Source: Actinomycetota bacterium (GTDB lineage Bacteria > Actinomycetota > Thermoleophilia > Gaiellales > Gaiellaceae). Taken from it: a stretch of 64,000 nucleotides of DNA. The stretch covers positions 1-64,000 of the forward strand of contig WLID01000008.1 of NCBI GenBank assembly GCA_009702325.1, given 5' to 3'. Shown here one piece after another: positions 56,580 to 64,000 of this stretch (position 1 is the stretch's first letter; each line of letters opens with the position of its first letter). The notes under the pieces are model-generated. The model was not told the DNA's origin and ran no database searches. It was given only the letters and a program-made list of their open reading frames with translations. A program made the position numbers and the translations under genes.

Positions 56580-57281
56580 GTGTTCGAGATCGGTACGAGC
56601 CTTCGCGAGGCGCGCCATCGCCGTGGCGTCGAACTTGTGCAAGCCGAAGTCGCCACAAAGGTTCGCGCGAAGTATCTGCGGGCCCTCGAGGATGAGCGAT
56701 TCGAGCTGCTCCCTTCACCCACCTACGTCAAAGGGTTCCTTCGCACCTACGCCGAGTACCTCGGGCTCGAAGGGCAGCTCTACGTCGACGAGTACGCCTC
56801 CCGATTTGTCGCTGAAGACGAGGCGGCCGAGCGGCGCGCAGCACGGCGACCCGGCTCTCGCGCGGCCGAACGGCGCAACCGTCGGTTCGAAACTGTGGGC
56901 GTCCTCGCCGCACTCGCGGTCGTCGCAGCGATCACGATCGTCGTGATCGGCGCCTGGACGTCGTCATCGCACCCGACCTCTCTCGTTAAGACGACGGCCG
57001 CAACCGGCGCTGCTCGCATCGCGACGCCCCACTACCTGCTGATCACTGCGGTGCGCGGCTCGTCGTACCTTGCGATTCACCGCAACGGGCCTTCCGGCCC
57101 CATCGTCTTTCAAGGCACGATCATGCGCGGGCACACCGAGCCGTTTGACGGCAGCCACTTCTGGCTGACCGCGAGCGACCCTGAGAACCTGACGATTCGG
57201 GTGGGGGGTCGGATCGTTTCGATCAGTGGAAGTCGCCCGGTGGTGCTGACCGTCACGCCGTCCGGGTGGCAGCTCAGCTGA
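56580..57281 (+). CDS. RodZ-like helix-turn-helix membrane protein
   Basis: A 233-residue protein with an N-terminal HTH of the RodZ type (GTSLREARHRRGVELVQAEV, KYLRALEDERFELLPSPTYV), an Arg-rich linker, one membrane helix (about residues 107-128) and a C-terminal DUF4115-like beta domain. RodZ links MreB and cell-wall machinery in other bacteria. Position before cinA and recA is common in Actinobacteria. It overlaps cinA by 16 bases. Confidence 0.85.
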   Translation: MFEIGTSLREARHRRGVELVQAEVATKVRAKYLRALEDERFELLPSPTYVKGFLRTYAEYLGLEGQLYVDEYASRFVAEDEAAERRAARRPGSRAAERRNRRFETVGVLAALAVVAAITIVVIGAWTSSSHPTSLVKTTAATGAARIATPHYLLITAVRGSSYLAIHRNGPSGPIVFQGTIMRGHTEPFDGSHFWLTASDPENLTIRVGGRIVSISGSRPVVLTVTPSGWQLS

Positions 57282-58534
57282 CGCGCCCACGGGCGCTCAT
57301 CGTCCCCTCGGGTTCGGAACTCGCTCGCGGCGACCGCAACGATCGAAACGGGCCCTATCTCGCCGCGTCACTTGTGCGACTCGGCGTCGATGTCTCGGGA
57401 ATCCACATCGTCGGCGACGGCGAAGCCGATCTGCTCGACGCAATCCGCGCAGGGCTGCAGCACGAGATCCTGGTGATCACCGGCGGACTCGGGCCGACGC
57501 ACGACGATCGGACGATGGCTCTGATGGCCGAGGCTCTGGGGGTGCCACTGACCGTCGACGAGTCGCTTGAGCGCGAGATCGAGGAGATCTCGCGGGCCAT
57601 CGCCGCGCGGCTTGGCCGACCCTATGCGGACTTCCATGACGGTGTACGGAAGCAGGCGACGATCCCGTCGGGCGCCGAGATCGTTGGCCTTGCCGGCACG
57701 GCACCGTCGGTTGTGCTCGCGACCCCGAATGGCATTGCCGTGGTGCTTCCCGGTCCGCCTGCTGAGGTGCACGCGCTCTGGCCAAAGGCAATCGCAACAG
57801 CGGTATTTCAGCGGGCAATCGGAGCGACGCAGGCGCCCACACGCACGACGTATCGCTTCTTTGGTGTTTCGGAGTCAGCGGTGGCCCAAGCGCTCGCTGC
57901 GGCTGGGGGAGAGCCCGAGGGAATCGAAGTCACGATCTGTGCGAGGGAGTTTGAGATCCATGTCGATCTCCTGGTCTCGGACCGAGCCGCCGGGTTCGTG
58001 TCGGCGTTCGAGGAGGCGTTCGTCGGGCCGCTTCGCGGCCACCTCTATGGCATCGGCGATGCGGGGGTGGAAGAGCGTCTTCTCGCGGCGTGCCGGACGC
58101 AGGGATGGACGCTCGCCACGGCCGAATCGTGCACCGGCGGCCTCGTCGCGTCCCGATTGACCGCGATCGCAGGCTCGAGCGACGCGTTCGTCGGATCCGT
58201 CGTCGCCTACGCGAACGCGGTCAAACACACCCAGCTTGGGGTGTCGGAGGCGATCCTTGAGGCCCACGGCGCGGTCTCAGCGGAGGCCGCAGAAGCGATG
58301 GCGACGGGTGTGTGCGACGCGCTCGGCGCAGACGTGGCTGTCTCGATCACGGGGATTGCAGGGCCGGGGGGCGGGACTGACGAGAAGCCTGTTGGCACCG
58401 TGTTCATTCACGCGGTTACGCCACGGGGCAGCGACAGCGTTGCGCTCGGAATCATGGGCAGTCGTGATGTTGTGCGGGGACGCGCGGCCACCGTTGCCTT
58501 GCATCTCCTGCGCCGTCTTGTCGCAGAGGCGTAA
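57266..58534 (+). CDS. cinA: CinA family protein (MoCF-like domain plus NMN amidohydrolase domain)
   Basis: A 422-residue two-domain protein. The N-terminal MoCF-like domain has GSELARGDRNDRNGPYLA and ITGGLGPTHDDRT. The C-terminal PncC domain has ATAESCTGGLVASRLT and SITGIAGPGGGTDEKPVGTV. PncC domains hydrolyse nicotinamide mononucleotide in NAD recycling. The gene precedes recA, as in many Gram-positives. Confidence 0.93.
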   Translation: MAAQLTRPRALIVPSGSELARGDRNDRNGPYLAASLVRLGVDVSGIHIVGDGEADLLDAIRAGLQHEILVITGGLGPTHDDRTMALMAEALGVPLTVDESLEREIEEISRAIAARLGRPYADFHDGVRKQATIPSGAEIVGLAGTAPSVVLATPNGIAVVLPGPPAEVHALWPKAIATAVFQRAIGATQAPTRTTYRFFGVSESAVAQALAAAGGEPEGIEVTICAREFEIHVDLLVSDRAAGFVSAFEEAFVGPLRGHLYGIGDAGVEERLLAACRTQGWTLATAESCTGGLVASRLTAIAGSSDAFVGSVVAYANAVKHTQLGVSEAILEAHGAVSAEAAEAMATGVCDALGADVAVSITGIAGPGGGTDEKPVGTVFIHAVTPRGSDSVALGIMGSRDVVRGRAATVALHLLRRLVAEA

Positions 58535-58611
58535 CGGGCGCGATACAGCGCTGTTACGGCAATCGACCTACGGTTGCGTGCATGAGGAAGAAGGAACGTC
58601 CGATGCGAAAG

Positions 58612-58625
58612 CGAACATGCGTTCG
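58612..58625 (+). promoter_or_regulatory. LexA (SOS) box upstream of recA
   Basis: CGAACATGCGTTCG fits CGAACRNRYGTTYC except its last base. It lies just upstream of the -10 box. Confidence 0.85.
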
Positions 58626-58629
58626 TCCC

Positions 58630-58635
58630 TACAAT
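58630..58635 (+). promoter_or_regulatory. recA -10 box
   Basis: TACAAT lies between the two LexA boxes. No good -35 is seen. Transcription would start near 58642, giving a leader of about 100 bases before recA. Confidence 0.6.
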
Positions 58636-58636
58636 A

Positions 58637-58650
58637 CGAACGTATGTCCG
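58637..58650 (+). promoter_or_regulatory. Second LexA box at the recA transcription start
   Basis: CGAACGTATGTCCG has one extra mismatch in the right half-site. It begins exactly 25 bases after the first box begins. Confidence 0.65.
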
Positions 58651-58740
58651 TCCGACGCCCCTGACAGACTCATTGACCTGCGACCCACCTGGGCGCAGCG
58701 GTGACTGACTCGAGAACGTCGCGCTAAGAGGAGGATGAAG

Positions 58741-59838
58741 GTGGATCGCCAGCAAGCATTGGATACGGCCCTCGGTCAGATCGAACGAAATTTCGGCAAG
58801 GGCGCCGTCATGAAGATGAGCGACCGGGGCCAGGTCTCGGTGGGTGCCGTCTCCACGGGCTCGCTCTCGCTTGACCTCGCGCTCGGCATCGGTGGACTGC
58901 CGGCCGGACGCATCGTGGAGATCTTCGGTCCGGAGTCGTCCGGTAAGACGACGCTCGTCTACCACGTGATCGCCGAAGCTCAGCGTCGCGGGGGCATCTG
59001 CGCCTTCATCGACGCAGAGCACGCGATGGACCCGACCTACGCGAAGCACATCGGCGTGAACATCGATGAGCTCCTCGTCTCGCAGCCCGATAACGGCGAG
59101 CAGGCTCTGGAGATTGCCGAGCTGCTGATCCGCTCAGGTGCCCTCGCGGTCGTGGCAGTCGACTCGGTTGCTGCGTTGACCCCGAAGGCTGAAATCGAGG
59201 GTGAGATGGGTGACTCGCACGTCGGTCTGCAGGCCCGCCTCATGTCGCAGGCACTCCGGAAGCTGGCAGGGACACTCAACCGCACCGACACGATCTGCAT
59301 CTTCACGAACCAGCTGCGCGAGAAGATCGGCGTCATGTTCGGCAATCCAGAGACCACACCGGGCGGTCGCGCGTTGAAGTTCTACGCCTCTGTCCGCCTC
59401 GATATCCGTCGAATCGAAACCCTCAAGGAAGGCGTCGATGCAATCGGCAACCGGGTGCGTGTCAAGGTTGCCAAGAACAAGGTCGCGCCGCCGTTCAAGC
59501 AGGCCGAGTTCGACATCATCTACGGCGACGGCATCTCCTGGGAAGGCACTGTCCTTGAGGTCGGTCTCGATAAGAAGGTCGTCCAGAAGGCCGGCTCGTA
59601 CTTCAGCTACGGCGACGAGCGGCTCGGCCAGGGACGGCAGAACGCAACCGCGTTCCTGCGCGAGCATCCCGACATCGTCCAGAAGATCCTGCACGGCATC
59701 CAGGCCGAAGCGGCCGAGGGCCAGATCGTTTCTGCTCGGCTGTTGCCGCTGACAGAGTCAAAGGACGTCACTCCAGTCGTGCCAGTTGAAGAACCTGAGG
59801 TCGAAGTCGCAACCGAAGAGGCTGCCGTCGTCGCCTAA
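58741..59838 (+). CDS. recA: Recombinase RecA
   Basis: Strand exchange protein and SOS co-protease. The 365-residue protein has Walker [10 protein letters not shown], Walker [11 protein letters not shown], loop L2 [20 protein letters not shown] and an acidic C-terminus. GTG 58741 is chosen because AGGAGG (58729-58734) lies 6 bases before it; the ATG at 58735 directly abuts that site and would be poorly used. LexA boxes upstream support damage induction. Confidence 0.97.
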   Translation: MDRQQALDTALGQIERNFGKGAVMKMSDRGQVSVGAVSTGSLSLDLALGIGGLPAGRIVEIFGPESSGKTTLVYHVIAEAQRRGGICAFIDAEHAMDPTYAKHIGVNIDELLVSQPDNGEQALEIAELLIRSGALAVVAVDSVAALTPKAEIEGEMGDSHVGLQARLMSQALRKLAGTLNRTDTICIFTNQLREKIGVMFGNPETTPGGRALKFYASVRLDIRRIETLKEGVDAIGNRVRVKVAKNKVAPPFKQAEFDIIYGDGISWEGTVLEVGLDKKVVQKAGSYFSYGDERLGQGRQNATAFLREHPDIVQKILHGIQAEAAEGQIVSARLLPLTESKDVTPVVPVEEPEVEVATEEAAVVA

Positions 59839-59873
59839 CGGCGACCGTCGGCCACACGCACGGAGCGCAGGGG

Positions 59874-60464
59874 ATGGGGCGGCGCGTCACGGCGGTAGAG
59901 CCTGAAAAGGGCGATCGTGTTCGGATCGACCTTGATGGAGTGCCGTGGCGTGTCGTCCCAACTCTCGCTGCAGTCCGAGCCAGACTCACGCCTGGAATCG
60001 AGCTCGACCGGGAACGTGCGCTCGAATTGCATCGCGCACTCCGCGCGACCGAGGCCGACACCCGCGCCACGCGGGCGCTCGCACGCCGCGATCGCACACG
60101 GGCATCGCTCGATGCCCTGCTCGAACGGCGTGGCATCCGTCCCGACGATCGCAAACAGGCGATCAAACGACTCGCCGACGCCGGGGCGCTCGATGACAAC
60201 CGCTATGCGCACAACCGGGCAGCCACGCTCGCAACCCGCGGGTACGGTGACCGCGCAATCCGGCACGACCTCGAACAGGCGGGGGCAGCACCCACCGTCA
60301 TCGACCAAGCGATTGAGGCGCTCACCCCGGAAACGGAACGTCTTCACGCCATTGTGGGCCCTTCTCCGACACTCCGAGACCTTCGACGGCTCGCGACCAA
60401 GGGATTCGACTCCGCTGCCTTAGAAGACCTCGCAGCCACGCTCGGCTTCGACGAGGCCGCCTAA
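59874..60464 (+). CDS. recX: RecA regulator RecX
   Basis: A 196-residue helical protein that limits RecA filaments. It follows recA by 35 bases. The three-helix RecX repeats are visible: LLERRGIRPDDRKQAIKRLA, ALDDNRYAHNRAATLATRGY and LEQAGAAPTVIDQAI. GGGG lies just before the ATG. Confidence 0.9.
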   Translation: MGRRVTAVEPEKGDRVRIDLDGVPWRVVPTLAAVRARLTPGIELDRERALELHRALRATEADTRATRALARRDRTRASLDALLERRGIRPDDRKQAIKRLADAGALDDNRYAHNRAATLATRGYGDRAIRHDLEQAGAAPTVIDQAIEALTPETERLHAIVGPSPTLRDLRRLATKGFDSAALEDLAATLGFDEAA

Positions 60465-60531
60465 GCGGCCCAACCGGGGCCAGCGCGACGCCAACCGGCA
60501 GCGCCCTCCGCTCACCTCACCCGTTCGCGGA

Positions 60532-60537
60532 TACCCT
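60532..60537 (+). promoter_or_regulatory. -10 box before miaB
   Basis: TACCCT ends 6 bases before the GTG at 60544, without a ribosome site. Confidence 0.45.
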
Positions 60538-60543
60538 TTCCCG

Positions 60544-61908
60544 GTGCGCAGGTACCACGTCACCACCTTCGGGTGCCAGATGAACGCCCACGATTCCGAA
60601 CGAATCAAAGGGCTACTCGAAGACCTTGGGCTCGGCGAAGCACCGACGTCGGAAGAGGCCGACGTCGTCGTCTTCAACACGTGCACCATCCGCGAGAAGC
60701 CCGACACCAAGCTCGCTGCCTACCTCGGTGAAGCCGCAGCCAGCAAACGGCGCGACCCATCGAAAGTGATCGCCGTCGGCGGCTGCTACGCAGAAGCGCA
60801 ACAAGAACGCCTCTTCAACCTGTATCCCGATGTTGACGTCGCTTTCGGGCCAGGCTCAATCGCACACCTCGGCGACTGGCTCGGCGCAGGCGGAGTGGGG
60901 GTCGCGCGTGGCCGGTTCGGCCTCGACGACCGCGCCTTCGCCGCCGAACTCCCCCAACACGGCGAACGAACACACCAAGCGTGGGTTCAAGTCTCCATGG
61001 GCTGCAACTCGACCTGCTCCTACTGCATCGTCCCGTCCGTCCGTGGACGCGAACAAAGCCGGCGACCCGGCGACATCCTCGCCGAAGTCACCAACCTGGC
61101 CGCGACCGGCGTGCGCGAAATCACACTCCTCGGGCAAAACGTCAACTCGTGGGGCCGCGACCTGCTCCCCGACATCCACACGGAATTCGGTGAGCTCCTC
61201 CGGGCCTGCGACGAAGTCGACGGCATCGAACGCATCCGTTTCACGAGCCCTCACCCGAAAGACTTCCGCGAACCGGTCATCGCCGCCATGGCTGAATGCA
61301 GCGCCGTGTGCGAGCAGATTCACCTGCCGCTCCAGTCAGGTTCAAGCCGTGTGCTCAAAGCGATGCGCCGCACATACGACCGCGACCGCTACATCGCCCT
61401 CGCACACAAGCTGCGCGACCGGATCCCCGACGTAGCCCTCGGCACCGACATCATCGTCGGGTTCCCCGGCGAAACCGACGCCGACTTCGAAGAGACGCTT
61501 GCTGTCGTCGCAGAGGTTGGCTTCGAGAGCGCCTTCACGTTCGTCTACTCACCGCGCTCGGGAACCGACGCCGCCGTCATGGACGACCAAGTGCCACACG
61601 AACTGAAGATCGAACGCATGGAACGACTTGTCGAACTCACCCAATCGATCGCGAAAGCAAAGAACGAAGCGCGCATCGGCCGGATCGAAGAGGTGCTCGT
61701 TGAAGGGCCCTCGCGCACCGACGAAACACAACTGCGCGGACGCACCCGCCGCAACACAACCGTCAACTTCACCGGCACCGCCGCAAGCGGAACCCTCGTC
61801 GACGTCTCGATCGAATCGGCGACATCGACAACGCTGCGCGGCCGCCGGGTGACAGCCGACAACGACGGCGTGATCACGGGAACAACCGGTCGTTCTGGCA
61901 GGCTCTAG
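60544..61908 (+). CDS. miaB: tRNA-2-methylthio-N6-dimethylallyladenosine synthase
   Basis: Adds a methylthio group to i6A37 of tRNA. The 454-residue protein has the UPF0004 cluster cysteines (TFGCQMN, FNTCTIRE, GGCYAE), the radical-SAM motif MGCNSTCSYCIVPSVRG, and a C-terminal TRAM domain (EVLVEGPSR...). miaA, which makes its substrate modification, lies two genes downstream. Confidence 0.96.
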   Translation: MRRYHVTTFGCQMNAHDSERIKGLLEDLGLGEAPTSEEADVVVFNTCTIREKPDTKLAAYLGEAAASKRRDPSKVIAVGGCYAEAQQERLFNLYPDVDVAFGPGSIAHLGDWLGAGGVGVARGRFGLDDRAFAAELPQHGERTHQAWVQVSMGCNSTCSYCIVPSVRGREQSRRPGDILAEVTNLAATGVREITLLGQNVNSWGRDLLPDIHTEFGELLRACDEVDGIERIRFTSPHPKDFREPVIAAMAECSAVCEQIHLPLQSGSSRVLKAMRRTYDRDRYIALAHKLRDRIPDVALGTDIIVGFPGETDADFEETLAVVAEVGFESAFTFVYSPRSGTDAAVMDDQVPHELKIERMERLVELTQSIAKAKNEARIGRIEEVLVEGPSRTDETQLRGRTRRNTTVNFTGTAASGTLVDVSIESATSTTLRGRRVTADNDGVITGTTGRSGRL

Positions 61909-61912
61909 ACCA

Positions 61913-62941
61913 ATGCGCATCCTGATCACCGGTTCGTCCGGACAAATCGGCACGAACCTCGCCCACCGGCTTCAGGCCGACGGGCACTGGGTATTCGGAG
62001 TCGACAAGCGGCCGAACGCCTGGACGAACTCGTTCGACACGCTGTTGCAAGACCTCTCCGGGCACTACGCGGCCTACCAAGGTGGCATCAACGGCGTCGA
62101 TTACCCCGAAGTCGACCTTGTCGTGCATCTCGCTGCTCACGCAAAGGTGCATGAGCTCGTGCGCAAGCCGCACCGAGCCCTCGAGAACACGATCATGACG
62201 TTCAACGTCCTCGAGTACTGCCGCCAGCTCAACCTGCCGCTCGTCTTCTCATCAACGCGTGAGGTCTACGGTGACGTCCACCGATTCGAGGAATACGGCG
62301 AAGCGACCGCAGATTTCGCCTACACCGAGAGCCCGTACTCCGCGTCGAAGATCGCATCGGAGGCGTACGTCTATTCCTACGCCCGATGCTACGACCTGCA
62401 GTACCTCGTCTTCCGCTTCTCAAACGTCTACGGCCGGTTCGACAACGACCTGCACCGTATGAAGCGCGTGCTGCCGCTCTTCACCCACCAGATGAGTCGC
62501 GGCGAACCGATTGTCGTCTTCGGTGGCGACGAGAAGGTGCTCGACTTCACGTACGTCGACGACTGCATCGACGGAATCGTCGCCGGCATCGAACGCCTCT
62601 CGGCAGGGACCGTCACAAACGAAACGTTCAACCTCGCCTACGGACAAGGCAACACGCTTGTGCGTGCAGCCGAACTGATCGCAAAGGAACTCGGCGTCGA
62701 CCCCGTCATCCGCCACGAGCCGTCGTTGCTCGGCGAAGTGACCCACTACGTCGCCGACATCCGCAAGGCTCGCGAATTTCTTGGTTGGACGCCATCGACA
62801 CCGCTCGACGCAGGCATCCCGAAGTCCGTCCAGTGGTTCAACGAATGGCGGGCATCCCATCCCGACGAAGACCGGGAACTCGCCGCCGACCACTCCGACG
62901 GCGACATCCAGCACGGATTCAAGCAGCCAACTCGGCCGTGA
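61913..62941 (+). CDS. NAD-dependent sugar epimerase/dehydratase (extended SDR)
   Basis: A 342-residue short-chain dehydrogenase of the nucleotide-sugar type. NAD loop GSSGQIGTNL, VHLAAHAKVHELV, Ser in SSTREVYGD, catalytic YSASK, and RFSNVYGRFDND are present. It lies 4 bases after miaB and overlaps miaA by GTGA, so it is built into the tRNA-modification operon. The substrate is probably a UDP- or GDP-sugar for the cell surface. Confidence 0.88.
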   Translation: MRILITGSSGQIGTNLAHRLQADGHWVFGVDKRPNAWTNSFDTLLQDLSGHYAAYQGGINGVDYPEVDLVVHLAAHAKVHELVRKPHRALENTIMTFNVLEYCRQLNLPLVFSSTREVYGDVHRFEEYGEATADFAYTESPYSASKIASEAYVYSYARCYDLQYLVFRFSNVYGRFDNDLHRMKRVLPLFTHQMSRGEPIVVFGGDEKVLDFTYVDDCIDGIVAGIERLSAGTVTNETFNLAYGQGNTLVRAAELIAKELGVDPVIRHEPSLLGEVTHYVADIRKAREFLGWTPSTPLDAGIPKSVQWFNEWRASHPDEDRELAADHSDGDIQHGFKQPTRP

Positions 62942-63852
62942 ACCACGGCGCACCGCCCGTCGTCGCCATCTTCGGGCCGACGGCGTCGGGCAAGAGCGCA
63001 CTCGTTGAGGCACTTCTCGCGCACCTTCCTGACGCAGAGGCCGTCTCCGCCGACTCCGCCGCTATCTACGCCGGATTGCCGATCATCACCGCGGCGCCCA
63101 ACCATCCGGCGCACCTCGTCGGCACCGTGCCGCTCACCGACGACGTCTCAGTCGCTGAATACCAACGCTCAGCGCACGCAACGATCGACGCGATCCTCGA
63201 CCGAGGCAACACCCCAATCGTTGTGGGCGGAACAGGCCTCTACTTTCGTGCCGCCCTCTCCGCCCTCACGTTCCCTCCGGCCCCATCCGATGAACTCCGC
63301 GCACGCTGGAACAGCCACTACGACGAGAACGGTGGCGACGCGACCTACGCACTGCTCGCCGAACGTGACCCACGCGCAGCGTCCCGCATTCACGCCAACG
63401 ATCGCCGACGCGTCGTGCGCGCGCTCGAACTTACCGAGCTTGGATCGTCGCTTGCGCCCGAAGGTGAAAACCGATTGTGGACCGACGACATGCGCCGACC
63501 CACAATCCTGATCACCCTCGACGGTCCGGCCGAGATGCTCGACGCCCGCATCGCCCAACGGGCCCACGAGATGGCTGCTGCAGGTGCCGGTGACGAGGCA
63601 AAACGTGCATGGGCCGAGCCGCTCTCAGACACCGCACGAAAGATCCTGGGACTCGAACAGTTCGCCACCCTTGCCGAAGGTGAGGCGATCGACGCGGTCG
63701 CGCTCGCGACCCGTCAGCTTGCCCGATACCAACGAAAGTGGCTTCGTCGACTTCCCGCGGCCGCTACCCTCGAATTCACGCGTTCCCTCGAGGAGTTGTC
63801 CGATGCAGTTGTCTCGTTGGCAGGCTCAAGGAAATATCTATCTCGTGGCTGA
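62938..63852 (+). CDS. miaA: tRNA dimethylallyltransferase
   Basis: Adds the dimethylallyl group to A37 of tRNA. The 304-residue protein has the P-loop GPTASGKSALVE, the substrate segment SADSAAIYAGLPIITAAP, VVGGTGLYFRA and NDRRRVVRALEL. The usual DSMQVYRGLDIGTAKP is altered to DSAAIYAGLPIITAAP, losing the conserved Gln and Lys. GTG 62938 overlaps the epimerase stop; a much longer upstream frame is a shadow of that gene. It overlaps dapF by 50 bases. Confidence 0.92.
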   Translation: MNHGAPPVVAIFGPTASGKSALVEALLAHLPDAEAVSADSAAIYAGLPIITAAPNHPAHLVGTVPLTDDVSVAEYQRSAHATIDAILDRGNTPIVVGGTGLYFRAALSALTFPPAPSDELRARWNSHYDENGGDATYALLAERDPRAASRIHANDRRRVVRALELTELGSSLAPEGENRLWTDDMRRPTILITLDGPAEMLDARIAQRAHEMAAAGAGDEAKRAWAEPLSDTARKILGLEQFATLAEGEAIDAVALATRQLARYQRKWLRRLPAAATLEFTRSLEELSDAVVSLAGSRKYLSRG

Positions 63853-64000
63853 ACCAGCTGCGAATGCAGCTCCGCTCGACGCAGCGTCGGTGGCAGCGCA
63901 CGTCGGCGACGCCGACGGAATCCTCGAAGTGCTCGCGGTCGGCGACGACTTTGTCGACATCAACATCTGGAATCCCGATGGCAGCCTTGCCGAAATGTCA
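63803..64000 (+). CDS. dapF: Diaminopimelate epimerase, N-terminal part
   Basis: The window ends after 66 codons. The start MQLSRWQAQGNIYLVAEP resembles the DapF opening, with GNIY in place of the usual GNDF. The conserved INIWNPDGSLAEMS matches the segment just before the first active-site cysteine, which lies beyond the window. DapF converts LL- to meso-diaminopimelate for peptidoglycan and lysine. The miaB-miaA-dapF order is common in Actinobacteria. Confidence 0.85.
   Translation, partial: MQLSRWQAQGNIYLVAEPAANAAPLDAASVAAHVGDADGILEVLAVGDDFVDINIWNPDGSLAEMS

Noticed and set aside
62386-62937. Upstream extension of the miaA frame
   Set aside because: It duplicates the epimerase region in a shifted frame and lacks family similarity; miaA begins at GTG 62938 with its P-loop shortly after.

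Overview
The window is a stretch of high-GC bacterial chromosome dominated by conserved housekeeping genes. An actinobacterial origin is suggested by the mIHF gene, the mihF-gmk-rpoZ-coaBC order, the rodZ-cinA-recA-recX-miaB-miaA-dapF order, CGAAC-type LexA boxes, and many GTG starts. A deep actinobacterial lineage such as Thermoleophilia fits best, but that is inference; no 16S gene is present. There are no phage, transposon or CRISPR features, and no gap between genes exceeds about 210 bases.

Layout. 1-2599: end of an isoquinoline-oxidoreductase-like molybdenum hydroxylase pair. 2661-7193 (minus): icd, a DUF4232 protein, corA and a GT-C-like membrane protein; icd is divergent from aceK (7256-9073), its kinase/phosphatase. 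9079-9150: tRNA-Arg(CCG). 9233-11259: enolase-superfamily epimerase plus DUF1611 gene, a possible D-glutamate pathway. 11316-13390: a small DUF1508-like protein, a glycosidase gene broken by an in-frame stop, and an SOS-controlled LysM protein. 13457-15180: rnz and a methyltransferase. 15251-23537: pyrR-pyrB-pyrC-carA-carB-pyrK-pyrD, all overlapping, with a PyrR-binding hairpin over the first ribosome site; pyrE and pyrF are absent from the window. 23589-28269: mihF, gmk, rpoZ, coaBC, a chimeric TPR protein, a diguanylate cyclase and dtd. 28371-41312: rimP-nusA-ylxR-infB, fhs, rbfA-nrnA-truB-ribF, a convergent serine hydrolase, rpsO and pnp. 41353-46928: M16 peptidase, dapB, a methyltransferase, dapA, RNase J and an unknown protein. 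46937-56558: ribokinase-like kinase and nucleoside hydrolase, ftsK, then a BMP-type ABC importer; together a plausible nucleoside uptake and salvage set. 56580-64000: rodZ, cinA, recA, recX, miaB, a sugar epimerase, miaA and the start of dapF.

The most notable signals are: (i) a recurring TANNNT box 6-10 bases before start codons that lack a Shine-Dalgarno site, implying widespread leaderless transcription; (ii) two LexA boxes exactly 25 bp apart bracketing the -10 box at both recA and a LysM gene; (iii) a CarB lacking most of its oligomerization domain; (iv) an AceK/Icd regulatory pair outside Proteobacteria; (v) an RNA hairpin that would let PyrR hide the pyrR ribosome site; (vi) an intrinsic terminator ending three bases before the rimP start codon; (vii) a Cys3-His motif appended to NusA; and (viii) a glycosidase gene split by one TAA codon at its signal-peptide junction.
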